From assembly GCF_004923295.1 (NCBI RefSeq), contig NZ_CP039636.1, forward strand, positions 679,001 to 743,000: a stretch of DNA of 64,000 nt. Reading direction: 5' to 3'. Made by a program: the position numbers and the translations under genes. This DNA is from Azospirillum sp. TSH100 (GTDB lineage Bacteria; Pseudomonadota; Alphaproteobacteria; Azospirillales; Azospirillaceae). Of the stretch, positions 54,575 through 63,692 are shown one piece after another. Numbering within the stretch: position 1 is the first letter of the stretch; every line of letters starts with the position of its first letter. A model generated the notes under the pieces. It saw nothing but the letters and a program-made list of their open reading frames with translations, had not been told where the DNA came from and searched no databases.

Positions 54575-57500
54575 TCAATCCCCCAGCGCCGGTTTCGGCA
54601 GCGCGCCGTTCATTCCATCGTCCTCGACCTCCTCTTTTTCAGGCCGGGGAACACGGAACCACGCGGCGTAGAGCGCCGGCAGGAAGAAGATCGTCAGCAC
54701 GGTCGCCCCCGCCAGGCCACCCATGATGGCGACTGCCATCGGGCCCCAGAAGACGCTTTGCGTCAGCGGGATCATGGCAAGGATCGCAGCGGCGGCGGTC
54801 AGCGCGATGGGGCGGGCACGACGGACCGTCGCCTCGACGATGCTGTCCCAGCGCGACCGGCCGCTGCGGATGTCCTGCTCGATCTGATCGACCAGGATGA
54901 CCGAGTTGCGCATGATGATGCCCGCCAGCGCGATGACGCCCAGCATGGCGACGAAACCGAAGGGCAGGTTGAACAGCAGAAGCGAGGCGGTGACGCCGAT
55001 CAGCCCCAAGGGTGCGGTCAGCAGGACCATGAACACGCGCGAGAAGCTCTGCAATTGCAGCATCAGCGTGGTGACCATGATCAGCAGCATCACCGGCATC
55101 ATGGCGTTGATCGAGTCCTGACCCTTGGCGCTCTCCTCGATGGCGCCGCCCATGGTGATGGCATAGCCGTCGGGCAGGGTGGCGCGCAGGGTGTTGAACT
55201 GCGCGTTTAGCTGGGTGCTGACCACCGGCGCCTGCAAGCCGCCGGTCACGTCGCCCTTGACTGTCATCGTCGTCTCGCGTGCCCGGCGCCACAGCACCGG
55301 CTCCTCCAGTTCATAGCGCACGGCGGCGACCTGGCTCAGCGGCACGGTCGTGCCGCGGCTGGTGCGGACGTTCAGCTCACCCAAACGCGACAGGTCCATC
55401 CGCTCTTCCGGCGTGGTGCGCAGCAGGACGCCGATCAACTCCGTGCCCTCGCGGTACTGGGTGACGGACATGCCGTTCAGCAGCAGTTGCAGGGCGTTGG
55501 ACAGATCCTGCTTCGACACGCCGAGCGCACGGGCCTTGGCGGTGTCCACCTCCAGCCGGACGCGTTTCGACAGCTCGTCCCAGTCGAGATGGACATTGGC
55601 GGTGTTGGGGTGGGCGCGCATGGTGTCGCGCACCTGATAGGCGATCTTGCGGATGGTCGCAGGGTCCTCGCCTGTGACGCGGAACTGCACCGGATAGCCG
55701 ACCGGCGGGCCGTTCTCCAGCCGGCTGATGCGGACGCGGGCAGCAGGGAAGTCGGCTTCCAGCGTCGGCTCCAGCCGTTGCATGAAATGCTCGCGCTCTT
55801 CCAGCCCCTTGGTCATCACCATGAACTGGGCGAAGTTGGCGGTCTCCAACTGCTGGTCCAGCGGCAGGTAGAAACGTGGCGATCCGCCGCCGGTGTAGGC
55901 GACCCAGTAATCGACGTCCGGGTCCTTGGCCAGAACGGCTTCCATCCGCTTCACCTCGGCGGCCGTCGCCTCGAATGAGGAGCCTTCGGCGAGCCGGATG
56001 TCGATCAGCAGCTCCGGCCTGCTGGCCGATGGGAAGAACTGCTGCTGGACATGGCCGAACCCGACCAGTGCGGCGGCGAAGGCAGCAACCGTGACGCCAA
56101 TGGTGACCCAGCGCGCCCGCACGCAGGCCTCGATCATGCCGCGTAGGACGCGGTAGGTGCGGGTGTCGTAGATGTCCAGTTCATGTCCGTCCGGCACCAC
56201 ATGCTTGGGCTTGGGCAGCAGCAGCCAGCCGAGATAGGGGGTGAAGATCACCGCCACGACCCAGGACAGCAGCAGCGACAACGCCACCACCCAGAAGATC
56301 GAATTGGTGTATTCGCCGGCCGCCGACGCCGCGAAACCGACCGGCACGAAGCCGGCGGCGGTGACGATGGTGCCGCTCAGCATCGGAAAGGCGGTGGAGG
56401 TATAGGCGAAGGCTCCCGCTTTCAGCCGGTCCCAGCCCTGTTCCATCTTCACCACCATCATCTCCACCGCGATGATGGCGTCGTCCACCAGCAGGCCGAG
56501 CGCGATGATGAGGGCGCCCAGCGAGATGCGCTGCAAGTCGATGTGCAGGATTTGCATCGCCACCAGGGTCATCGCCAGCACCAGCGGAACCGCCAGCGCC
56601 ACGACGATGCCGGTACGCCAGCCCAGGCTGACGAGGCTGACCAGGATGACGATGCCCAGCGCCTCGGCCAGCGATTCCATGAATTCGCCGACCGAATGTT
56701 CGACCACCTTCGGCTGGTCGGCCACCTGCGCCACCTCCAGCCCGACCGGCAGTTCGGCGCGGACCTTCTCCATCGCGGCGTCGAGTTGCTCGCCCAGCTT
56801 CAGGACGTTGCCACCCTTCGCCATGACGACGCCCAGGCCGATGGCGTCGCGGCCCTTGTAGCGCAGGGTAAAGCGGCGCGGTTCGACATAGCCGCGCTTG
56901 ACCTCCGCGACGTCGCCGACGGTCAGCAGCCGGCCGCCGCTCTCCACCGGGATGGCGCGCACCGCCGCAGCGGTGTCGAGGCCCAGGTCGAGGCGGACAT
57001 AGACCCGCTGCGACCCGGTATCGACGTCGCCGGACGCGGCGATGGCATTCTCGCGCTGGAGCGCCTGGATCACCGAATCCACCGGCAGGCCGAAGCTGGC
57101 CAGCCGTTGGCTGGAGATTTCGACATAGACTCGCTCCTCCTGCGGGGCGATCAGGTCGATCTTCTCGACACCGGGCAATTTCAGCAGGCGGGCACGCGCC
57201 TGTTCGGCCACCTTCTTCAACTGGGCGGGGGTGAAATCCTCGCCCATGAAGGCATAGATGCCGGAATAGACGTCGCCGAACTCGTCATTGAAAAAGGGGC
57301 CGACCACGCCGTCCGGCAGGGTGTATCCGATGTCGCCGATCTTCTTGCGCACCTGATACCACAGGTCCGGCACCATTTTCGGCGGGGTGTAGTCCTTAAG
57401 CTGGACGAAGATCACCGACTCGCCGGGCTTGGAATAGCTGCGGGAGACGTCGTAGTAAGGCACCTCCTCCAGCTTCTTCTCGATGCGGTCGGTGACGAAC

Positions 57501-57697
57501 TGTTCGACCTCGCGCGCGGTGGCGCCCGGCCATTGGGTGCGCACCACCATCACCTTGAAGGTGAAGGACGGATCCTCCGCCCGGCCCAAATTCTTATAAG
57601 CCAACGCCCCCGCCAGAACGCTGGCGAGCATCATGAACAGCACCAGCGTCCGGTGGGCCAGCGCCCAGGCCGACAGGTTCATGCGTGAGTGGTTCAT
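54575..57697 (-). CDS. RND efflux pump, inner-membrane subunit
   Basis: 1040 aa from ATG 57697, which overlaps the adaptor stop by four bases (ATGA); the longer open frame upstream is antisense to nothing real. Typical HAE/CzcA-type pump: two sets of membrane segments flanking two large periplasmic loops, NLGRAEDPSFTFKVMVVRTQWPGATAREVEQFV (in segments) near the N-terminus, LGLLVDDAIIAVEMMV with the Asp residues for proton flow, and GIIMRNSVILVDQIEQD in the second half. It exports toxic compounds or metabolites with the adaptor; an outer-membrane partner gene is not here. Confidence 0.92.
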   Translation of the reverse strand: MNHSRMNLSAWALAHRTLVLFMMLASVLAGALAYKNLGRAEDPSFTFKVMVVRTQWPGATAREVEQFVTDRIEKKLEEVPYYDVSRSYSKPGESVIFVQLKDYTPPKMVPDLWYQVRKKIGDIGYTLPDGVVGPFFNDEFGDVYSGIYAFMGEDFTPAQLKKVAEQARARLLKLPGVEKIDLIAPQEERVYVEISSQRLASFGLPVDSVIQALQRENAIAASGDVDTGSQRVYVRLDLGLDTAAAVRAIPVESGGRLLTVGDVAEVKRGYVEPRRFTLRYKGRDAIGLGVVMAKGGNVLKLGEQLDAAMEKVRAELPVGLEVAQVADQPKVVEHSVGEFMESLAEALGIVILVSLVSLGWRTGIVVALAVPLVLAMTLVAMQILHIDLQRISLGALIIALGLLVDDAIIAVEMMVVKMEQGWDRLKAGAFAYTSTAFPMLSGTIVTAAGFVPVGFAASAAGEYTNSIFWVVALSLLLSWVVAVIFTPYLGWLLLPKPKHVVPDGHELDIYDTRTYRVLRGMIEACVRARWVTIGVTVAAFAAALVGFGHVQQQFFPSASRPELLIDIRLAEGSSFEATAAEVKRMEAVLAKDPDVDYWVAYTGGGSPRFYLPLDQQLETANFAQFMVMTKGLEEREHFMQRLEPTLEADFPAARVRISRLENGPPVGYPVQFRVTGEDPATIRKIAYQVRDTMRAHPNTANVHLDWDELSKRVRLEVDTAKARALGVSKQDLSNALQLLLNGMSVTQYREGTELIGVLLRTTPEERMDLSRLGELNVRTSRGTTVPLSQVAAVRYELEEPVLWRRARETTMTVKGDVTGGLQAPVVSTQLNAQFNTLRATLPDGYAITMGGAIEESAKGQDSINAMMPVMLLIMVTTLMLQLQSFSRVFMVLLTAPLGLIGVTASLLLFNLPFGFVAMLGVIALAGIIMRNSVILVDQIEQDIRSGRSRWDSIVEATVRRARPIALTAAAAILAMIPLTQSVFWGPMAVAIMGGLAGATVLTIFFLPALYAAWFRVPRPEKEEVEDDGMNGALPKPALGD

Positions 57698-58827
57698 CGC
57701 GCCGGCTCCGTCCAGACGCGAACCTTCTGGCCGGCGTCGAGCTTGTGGACGCCGGCGGTGACGACGCGCTCGCCGTTCGCCAGCCCGCCGCCGATCAGGG
57801 CGAGGTCCCCGGCATAGGCGGCGACGGTGACGGGCCGCAGCTCCAGCCGGTCGTCCGGCGCGGACAGCACCCACACCGCCGGCTTCTGCTCCCGTTGCGC
57901 CAGCGCACTGAGGGGCAGGCGGGCGACCGGCGTGCCATGGTCGGCAGCGGCGACCACGGTGGCGGTCATCCCGAGTTGCACGGTGGGCGGTGGATCGGTC
58001 AGCGTGATCTTCGCCTGGAAGGTTCGGGTGTTGGCGTCGGCGCTGGGCGAAAGCTCGCGCAGGCTGCCGGCGATGCTCCGGCCCGGATGGGACCACAGCT
58101 CCACCGCCAGCGTCTGGCGGGGCAGGGCGGCGACGCTCTGTTCGGGGATGTTGGCCACCGCCTCCAGGCTGCCCAGCCGGGCGATGCGCAGGGCGGTCTG
58201 GCCGGCCGCGACCACTTGGCCCGGCTCGATCAGCGTGGCGGTGACGATTCCGGCCTCATCCGCCACCAGCGTGGCATATTGGGCGGAGTTGTCGAGGACG
58301 CGCAGTTGCGCCTCCACCTCGCGCACCTTGGACTCGGCCTTGTCCAGCGTCGTCTTGCGGCGGTCGTATTCCTGGCGGGTGGTCCATTCGCCTTGACGCA
58401 GGCTGGCGTAGCGCTGGAAATCGCTGCGAGCGTTGGAAGCGTCGGCTTGGGCGGAGGCGAGCTGTGCCCGGGAGGCCCGGATCTGCAACTGAAGATCGGT
58501 GGGATCGAGGCGGGCCAGCGGCATGCCGGGCTCGACACGGCTGCCGACCTCCACCAGTCGCGCTGTCACCTTGCCGCCGACGCGGAAGCCGACATCGGCC
58601 TCCACCCGCGGGCGGATCACCGCCGGGTAGCGGACGCTGTCGACCAGCGGTTCCAGCGTGACGGTGGCGACGCGGACCGGCCGCACCTCACCTTCCGCGG
58701 GGGTGGAGGCGGAGTGTGTTTCGTTGCAGCCGGCAAGCAGGCCCGCCACCGTCAGCATGGCGGCTGCCGCCATGATGTTGGATGCCATTGCGGAGGACGC
58801 AAACCGTCTTTCGCGGAGTTGGGCCAT
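57694..58827 (-). CDS. RND efflux periplasmic adaptor, lipoprotein
   Basis: 377 aa from ATG 58827, with GGGAG eight bases upstream. The lipobox LLAGC puts the lipidated Cys at residue 34. Barrel-sandwich (VGFRVGGKVTARLVEVGSRVEPGMPLARLD, in segments), alpha-hairpin (KTTLDKAESKVREVEAQLR) and beta-barrel domains follow the MFP order. It links the inner-membrane pump to an outer-membrane channel. It is divergent from the TetR regulator. Confidence 0.92.
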   Translation of the reverse strand: MAQLRERRFASSAMASNIMAAAAMLTVAGLLAGCNETHSASTPAEGEVRPVRVATVTLEPLVDSVRYPAVIRPRVEADVGFRVGGKVTARLVEVGSRVEPGMPLARLDPTDLQLQIRASRAQLASAQADASNARSDFQRYASLRQGEWTTRQEYDRRKTTLDKAESKVREVEAQLRVLDNSAQYATLVADEAGIVTATLIEPGQVVAAGQTALRIARLGSLEAVANIPEQSVAALPRQTLAVELWSHPGRSIAGSLRELSPSADANTRTFQAKITLTDPPPTVQLGMTATVVAAADHGTPVARLPLSALAQREQKPAVWVLSAPDDRLELRPVTVAAYAGDLALIGGGLANGERVVTAGVHKLDAGQKVRVWTEPAR

Positions 58828-58848
58828 ACCACGTCTCCCCACTGGACT

Positions 58849-58873
58849 GGACTGTATCGTACTGTTACCGTCC
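58849..58873. promoter_or_regulatory. Imperfect palindrome in the RND/TetR divergent promoter
   Basis: GGACTGTAT and TTACCGTCC are inverted (7 of 9 bases symmetric) about one point near 58861. The ACTGT element recurs at 58851, 58861 and, reversed, at 58909. Likely an operator of the adjacent TetR regulator controlling the pump genes. Confidence 0.45.
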
Positions 58874-58902
58874 TACTCCGGCACCCGGCCAACGTCAAGA
58901 GT

Positions 58903-58916
58903 GAACGGTACAGTTC
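58903..58916. promoter_or_regulatory. Second TetR-type operator, just before the regulator start
   Basis: GAACGGTACAGTTC, 12 of 14 bases symmetric, one base before GTG 58918. It shares its core (ACGGTACAGT, reverse ACTGTACCGT) with the site at 58849-58873. A regulator bound here would block its own gene. Confidence 0.5.
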
Positions 58917-58917
58917 A

Positions 58918-59550
58918 GTGCAGTCATCGGAGCAAAAAGCGTCTCAGCCATCCGTGTCCCCTGATGCGAAGGCGGAACAGATCGTCGCCGCAGCGCGGGA
59001 GGTGTTTCTGGAACTCGGCTATGCCGCCGCATCGATGGATCAGGTCGCACAGCAGGCCCGGGTGTCCAAGACGACGCTCTATACCCGCTTTCCGTCCAAG
59101 GAGGAGCTGTACACCGCGGTGATCTCCGCCGAGTGTGAGCGGCGCGGCATGCACTTTGCGCCGGAGATGTTCGACGGGATGCCGTTGCGTGATGTCCTGG
59201 TCCAGGTCGGCCGCCGATTCACCGACCTGCTGTGGTCGGATGCGGCGATCCGCGTCCATCAGGCGGTGGTCGGGGAGGCGACCCGGATGCCGCTCGCCGC
59301 CCAGCTCTATTTCCAGGCGGGACCTGAACAGGGGATTGCCAATTTCGTCGCCCTGTTCACCCGGCTGAACGAGCGTGGGGTGATCGCCACCGATGATCCG
59401 GCCTTCGTCGCCCGGCAGTTCCTGTCCGCCATGCAGGGCGGTGCCTATTGCCAGCTGGTTCTCGGCCTCTGCCCCGCGCCAAGCGAAAAGGAACGCCACG
59501 CCTTCGTCGACAAGGCGGTGGACCTGTTCCTGCGCGGCGTTGCCGCGTGA
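58918..59550 (+). CDS. TetR/AcrR-family regulator of the RND pump
   Basis: 210 aa from GTG 58918; no other start is available in frame before the DNA-binding region. Helix-turn-helix: KAEQIVAAAREVFLELGYAAASMDQVAQQARVSKTTLYTRFPSKEELY (in segments). The C-terminal ligand domain follows the TetR_C pattern common in AcrR/BreR-type pump regulators. It is divergent from the pump operon, which it most likely represses until a pump substrate binds. No strong ribosome binding site is seen. Confidence 0.85.
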   Translation: MQSSEQKASQPSVSPDAKAEQIVAAAREVFLELGYAAASMDQVAQQARVSKTTLYTRFPSKEELYTAVISAECERRGMHFAPEMFDGMPLRDVLVQVGRRFTDLLWSDAAIRVHQAVVGEATRMPLAAQLYFQAGPEQGIANFVALFTRLNERGVIATDDPAFVARQFLSAMQGGAYCQLVLGLCPAPSEKERHAFVDKAVDLFLRGVAA

Positions 59551-59556
59551 TCCTGT

Positions 59557-60948
59557 TCACGCAAGCTTGAAATAGCGCATCACCAGTCCGCGAAGCTCGT
59601 CGCGCACGCCGTCGTCGCCAAGTCTGGTCAGCCGGTCATGCAGACCGGCGGCGATGCCGGTGAAGCGGGCGAGCACCACCGGGTCGAAGTGCTTGCCCGC
59701 CCCCTCGGCCAGGATCTCCATGGTGGCTGCGAAGGACATCGGCTCCTTGTAGGGGCGGCGGGAGGTGAGCGCGTCGAAGACATCGGCGACGGCGAAGATG
59801 CGGGCGGCGATCGGGATCGCGTCGCCCTTCAGCCCGCGCGGATAGCCGGACCCGTCGAACTTCTCGTGATGGCCGCCGACCACGTCGGCCGCGTCGGTCA
59901 GCCAGTCGGACGAGCCGACGATGTCCAGTCCGTGGACGACGTGGGTCTTCATCACCGCGAATTCTTCGGCGTCGAGCTTGCCGGGCTTCAGCAGGATGCT
60001 GTCGGGAATGGCAATCTTCCCGACATCATGCAGGAAGGCGCCCTTCACCAATTGCCGGATCGCGGCATCTTCAAGCCCCAGCGCTTCGGCCAGACGGATG
60101 GCCAGGACCGTCACCCGATAATTGTGGGCGTTGGTGTCGCTGTCGCGCTTGGCGATGGCGCTGCCCAGTGCGGTCAGCATGCCGATGTTGGCGTCGAGCA
60201 GGCCGCGTGACAGACGCAGGATGCCCCGGTTGTAGGCTCCGAAGATCGGCAGCAGGATCAGCGAGGTTCCCAACACCGACAGGGAGGAGACGCCGACGAC
60301 GGTGACCGTGTCGCGCAGAATCTCGTTTGACCGGCGGGACGAAAGCTGGAAGACGCTCTCGAAATAGCCGAGCAGCCGGCCATCGGAATCGAGCAACGGC
60401 TCCATCGTCTGGATGAAGATGTGCCCATCCAGCGTGAAGCGGTCGTAGATGGCGTCATCGTTGCCGGGAAAGCCATGCCGGCTGGAGGACAACCGCTTTT
60501 CCGCCCATTCGGCGCCCGGTGCGACATACTCCGCGGTTTTCCGCTGATCCGGGGCGTAAAGCTCGGCGACGATGAAGCGTCCATCGCCATGGTTCGGGCG
60601 CATTTCGCCGCGGCTGGACATGAAGCCCCGCAGCGACGCCTCCAGATCGATGTCGGCGGCACCGGCGGAGAGCGAGGAGCGTGCTTCCGCCAGAAAGGCG
60701 GCCGATTCCTCCCGCGCCAGCTCCATCACCCGGCCGTCGGCGATCTCGACCTCGACGAGGAAGGCGATGCCGCCGACAGCCAGCGCCAGGAACAGGGCGG
60801 CGCCCACCAGACGCCGCAGAACCGTACCGGCGGTGGGCAGCCGCATCGTCGCCACATCGGAATGGCGGTCGGACGATGTCCTGAAGAGCAGGCTGAGACG
60901 CCGCCGCTCGGCCCTTGCCGCCATCGTCTTGCCGACTTGTCCGTTCAT
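59557..60948 (-). CDS. HD-GYP domain protein (c-di-GMP phosphodiesterase)
   Basis: 463 aa from ATG 60948, with AGAGGA six bases upstream; the open frame to 61188 is not coding. Membrane segment near residue 50, a periplasmic region of about 150 residues (CHASE-like), a second segment (VGVSSLSVLGTSLILLPIF), then HD-GYP with NAHNYRV, LHDVGKIAIPD near residue 305 and HHEKFDGSGYPRGL near 365. All metal and GYP residues are present, so activity against c-di-GMP is likely. It faces the TetR gene tail to tail. Confidence 0.9.
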   Translation of the reverse strand: MNGQVGKTMAARAERRRLSLLFRTSSDRHSDVATMRLPTAGTVLRRLVGAALFLALAVGGIAFLVEVEIADGRVMELAREESAAFLAEARSSLSAGAADIDLEASLRGFMSSRGEMRPNHGDGRFIVAELYAPDQRKTAEYVAPGAEWAEKRLSSSRHGFPGNDDAIYDRFTLDGHIFIQTMEPLLDSDGRLLGYFESVFQLSSRRSNEILRDTVTVVGVSSLSVLGTSLILLPIFGAYNRGILRLSRGLLDANIGMLTALGSAIAKRDSDTNAHNYRVTVLAIRLAEALGLEDAAIRQLVKGAFLHDVGKIAIPDSILLKPGKLDAEEFAVMKTHVVHGLDIVGSSDWLTDAADVVGGHHEKFDGSGYPRGLKGDAIPIAARIFAVADVFDALTSRRPYKEPMSFAATMEILAEGAGKHFDPVVLARFTGIAAGLHDRLTRLGDDGVRDELRGLVMRYFKLA

Positions 60949-61186
60949 CGCCGGTCCTCTCGCCGATTTTTCCTGCACCGATTTTCCCTTGCAAGGCCAG
61001 CCAATCTGAAGGATGCCCATGCCAAGCGTCGACCCCGGCGCGGTACGCCGGAGCCGGACTGCGTCGCAGGATCCTGTGCCAAACGTTGAGACGGCGTTAA
61101 GTTCTGACGGGCACTTTGCCGCTGGCGATAGCCGGTGCCTAAGCCCCGATGCCAAGGTCCGAGTCCAAGGAAGGAAGCGTTTCGTC

Positions 61187-61660
61187 ATGTCCGCCTGCCC
61201 CTGCGGTTCCGGCCGCGATTTCGACCAGTGCTGCGGCCCGATCCTGGCGGGGCAACCCGCCCCGTCACCGGAAGCGCTGATGCGGTCGCGCTACACCGCC
61301 TTCGTCCGCCATGACGTCGATCATATCGAGCGGAGCTGCGTGCCGGAAACTCGCGCCACCTTCAGCCGCGCCGATGTGGAGCGGGTGGCGCAGGAATGCG
61401 AATGGGGGCCGCTGATCGTGATGAAGGCGGAGGAGAACGGTGACGAGGGGATGGTCGAGTTCTTCCTGACCTTCCAGCGCGACGGCGAGGACTGGCCGCT
61501 GCACGAGCGGTCGCGCTTCCGGCGGTTGGACGACCGCTGGCTCTATGTCGACAGCGTCCTGAACCCCAAGGACCCGCCACGCCGCGTGGTGAAGGTCGGC
61601 CGCAACGATCCCTGCCCCTGCGGTTCGGGAAAAAAACACAAGGCCTGCTGCGGGCGGTGA
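61187..61660 (+). CDS. YchJ-family protein with two SEC-C motifs
   Basis: 157 aa from ATG 61187; AAGGAAGG upstream. Begins MSACPCGSGRDFDQCCGP (SEC-C zinc motif), then the YchJ core LMRSRYTAFVRHDVDHI and a NTF2-like domain, and ends with a second SEC-C (NDPCPCGSGKKHKACCG). Function unknown in the family; SEC-C motifs bind zinc and often mediate protein contacts. Confidence 0.88.
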   Translation: MSACPCGSGRDFDQCCGPILAGQPAPSPEALMRSRYTAFVRHDVDHIERSCVPETRATFSRADVERVAQECEWGPLIVMKAEENGDEGMVEFFLTFQRDGEDWPLHERSRFRRLDDRWLYVDSVLNPKDPPRRVVKVGRNDPCPCGSGKKHKACCGR

Positions 61661-61684
61661 CGCAACGCCCGCGGCCGCTTCGCC

Positions 61685-62314
61685 TTAACTCATGCCGAGA
61701 TAGCGGCCCGGCTTGTGGTTGATCGCCAGCGTCAGATTGACGATGGCCGCTCCCAGCACGGACAGCAGCAGCCGGTCCGGCGCCAGAATGAAGAAGGCGC
61801 CGGCCAGGATGGCGAGATCGACCCCCAGCTGGAAATAGCCGGCACGGATGCCGTACCGCTCCTGAAGGTAGATCGCCAGGATGTTGACGCCGCCAAGCCC
61901 GGTGCGGTGGCGGAACAGCATCAGGAGGCCGGTGCCGCACAGGCCGCTACCCACCACCGTCGCATAGACCGGGTCCAGGTGGGTGAAGCCCACCCACTGG
62001 TCGGTCATGCGTGAGAACAGCGTCACCAGTGCCACCGCGATGAAGGTTCGCGCCGTGAACTTCCAGCCCAGCCGCTTCCAGGCCAGCCAATAGAAGGGCA
62101 GGTTGATCGCGAAGAAGATGAGGCCGAACTGAACCTTGGTGACGTAGCTCAGCAGCAGCGCCAGCCCGGCGGTGCTGCCGGTCAGCAGCATCGTCTTGGA
62201 ATAGATCAGCATGCCCAGCGCGATGAACAGCGTGCCCATGAGCATGGCGAGCGCGTCTTCATACAACTGGTGACGCTCCACCGCGGCGGGCGGAGCCTGG
62301 AGGGTCGCTGCCAT
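61685..62314 (-). CDS. YitT-family membrane protein (second copy)
   Basis: 209 aa from ATG 62314, with AGGGG nine bases upstream. Five to six hydrophobic segments with LLTGSTAGLALLLSY, FFAINLPFYWLAWKRLGW and FRHRTGLGGVNILAIYLQERYGIRAG (in segments). It corresponds block by block to the protein at 32617-33273; the two are clear paralogues. Role in transport unknown. It is followed on the same strand by nothing and preceded by the aminotransferase, 31 bp away. Confidence 0.85.
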   Translation of the reverse strand: MAATLQAPPAAVERHQLYEDALAMLMGTLFIALGMLIYSKTMLLTGSTAGLALLLSYVTKVQFGLIFFAINLPFYWLAWKRLGWKFTARTFIAVALVTLFSRMTDQWVGFTHLDPVYATVVGSGLCGTGLLMLFRHRTGLGGVNILAIYLQERYGIRAGYFQLGVDLAILAGAFFILAPDRLLLSVLGAAIVNLTLAINHKPGRYLGMS

Positions 62315-62345
62315 CGTCGTCTGTCCCCTGCTCGAACCAAAGGGT

Positions 62346-63518
62346 TCAGCGAAGCGCGGCGAACTTCGCCACCACATCATCCACCTCGGCCGTCTTCAGG
62401 CCGGCGATGTTGATGCGGCCGGAGGTCGGCATGTAGATGGCATGCTCGGCGCGCAGACGCAGCACCTCCGCCTCGGTCAGCGGCAGCAGGGAGAACATGC
62501 CCTCCTGCTCCGCCACCGCCGTCAGGGCGGGAAAGGCGCCGGCCAGCCCAGCGGCCAGCTTGCGGCGGATGCCGGTGATGCGGGCGCGCATGCCGTCCAG
62601 TTCCGCCGTCCAGTCGGCGGTCAGGGCGGCGTCACCCAGGATGGTGCGGACCACGGCGGCGCCATGGTCGGGCGGCATCGAATAGCTGGTGCGGGCCAGC
62701 CCCATCAGGTTGGACTTGGCAAGCTCGGCGGAGGCCGGTGCGGCGGCGATAGCGAAGATGGCGCCGGTGCGCTCGCGATAGAGGCCGAAGGACTTGGACG
62801 ACGACACGGCGACCAGCGTTTCCGGCACTGCGCCGATCAGGTGGCGCAGCCCCTCCGCATCCTCGTCCAGCCCACGCCCGAAACCCTGATAGGCGAGGTC
62901 GACCAGCGGCAGCACGCCGCGCGTCTCCAGCACCGCCGCCAACTCCTTCCACTGGGCGAGCGACAGCGGCGCGCCGGTCGGGTTGTGGCAACTGGCGTGC
63001 AGCAGGGCGACGTCACCGGGTTGTGCCGCGTCGAAGGCTGCGATCATGCGGTCGAACAGCACGGTTTGGCCGGCGGTGTCGAAGAAGGGATGGGTCACAA
63101 CCTCCAGCCCGGCGGCGGCGAAGATGCCGACATGGTTGGGCCAGGTCGGCTGGCCGACCAGCACCCGCTTCGAGCCGCCGCGCAGCACGAGGTCGGCGGC
63201 CAAACGCAGGGCGCCCGAGCCGCCGGGGGTCTGCACGCCGGCCGCCGTGACCTTGGTTCCGGCCGCACCGCCGACCAGCGACCACAACCGCTCCAGATAG
63301 CCGGCATCGCCTTCCAGCCCCAGATAGGCCTTGCTGTCCTGCCCGTCGAGCAGCAGGCGTTCCGCCGCCTTGACCGCGCGGAAGACCGGGGTGCGCCCCT
63401 CTTCGTCCCGGTAGACCCCGACGCCGAGATCGACCTTGCCCGGCCGCGGATCCTGCCTGTACAGCCCGATCAGGGCGAGCAGGGCGTCGTCGGGCTGGCG
63501 GGAAAGCGCGTTGAACAT
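62346..63518 (-). CDS. Aromatic/aspartate amino acid aminotransferase
   Basis: 390 aa from ATG 63518. Class I PLP aminotransferase of the AspC/TyrB type: FNALSRQPDDALLALIGLYRQDPRPGKVDLGVGVYRDEEGRTP (in segments) is the family start; SCHNPTGAPLS and LVDLAYQGFGRGLDEDAEGLR (in segments) lie in the active site, and the PLP Lys is in VSSSKSFGLYRERTG. R near the end (TSGRINIAGL) binds the substrate carboxylate. It transfers amino groups between aromatic amino acids or aspartate and 2-oxoglutarate. In Azospirillum-like bacteria such enzymes also feed indole-3-pyruvate to auxin synthesis. Confidence 0.9.
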   Translation of the reverse strand: MFNALSRQPDDALLALIGLYRQDPRPGKVDLGVGVYRDEEGRTPVFRAVKAAERLLLDGQDSKAYLGLEGDAGYLERLWSLVGGAAGTKVTAAGVQTPGGSGALRLAADLVLRGGSKRVLVGQPTWPNHVGIFAAAGLEVVTHPFFDTAGQTVLFDRMIAAFDAAQPGDVALLHASCHNPTGAPLSLAQWKELAAVLETRGVLPLVDLAYQGFGRGLDEDAEGLRHLIGAVPETLVAVSSSKSFGLYRERTGAIFAIAAAPASAELAKSNLMGLARTSYSMPPDHGAAVVRTILGDAALTADWTAELDGMRARITGIRRKLAAGLAGAFPALTAVAEQEGMFSLLPLTEAEVLRLRAEHAIYMPTSGRINIAGLKTAEVDDVVAKFAALR

Positions 63519-63692
63519 GGCGGTTCGTCCGGTCCTTGGGGGTGGCGATGGGGACAGTAATCCCGGCCGGGTGGTCCGGCCGGTGCGATCCTCCCCTGTC
63601 ACGGCCTCGCCGACAATGCCGAACTTCTCAACGGCGCATTGCCGTGAAGGCAAGGGTCGGCACCGGCGGGCTGCCGCAATGGGGGGCGGTCG

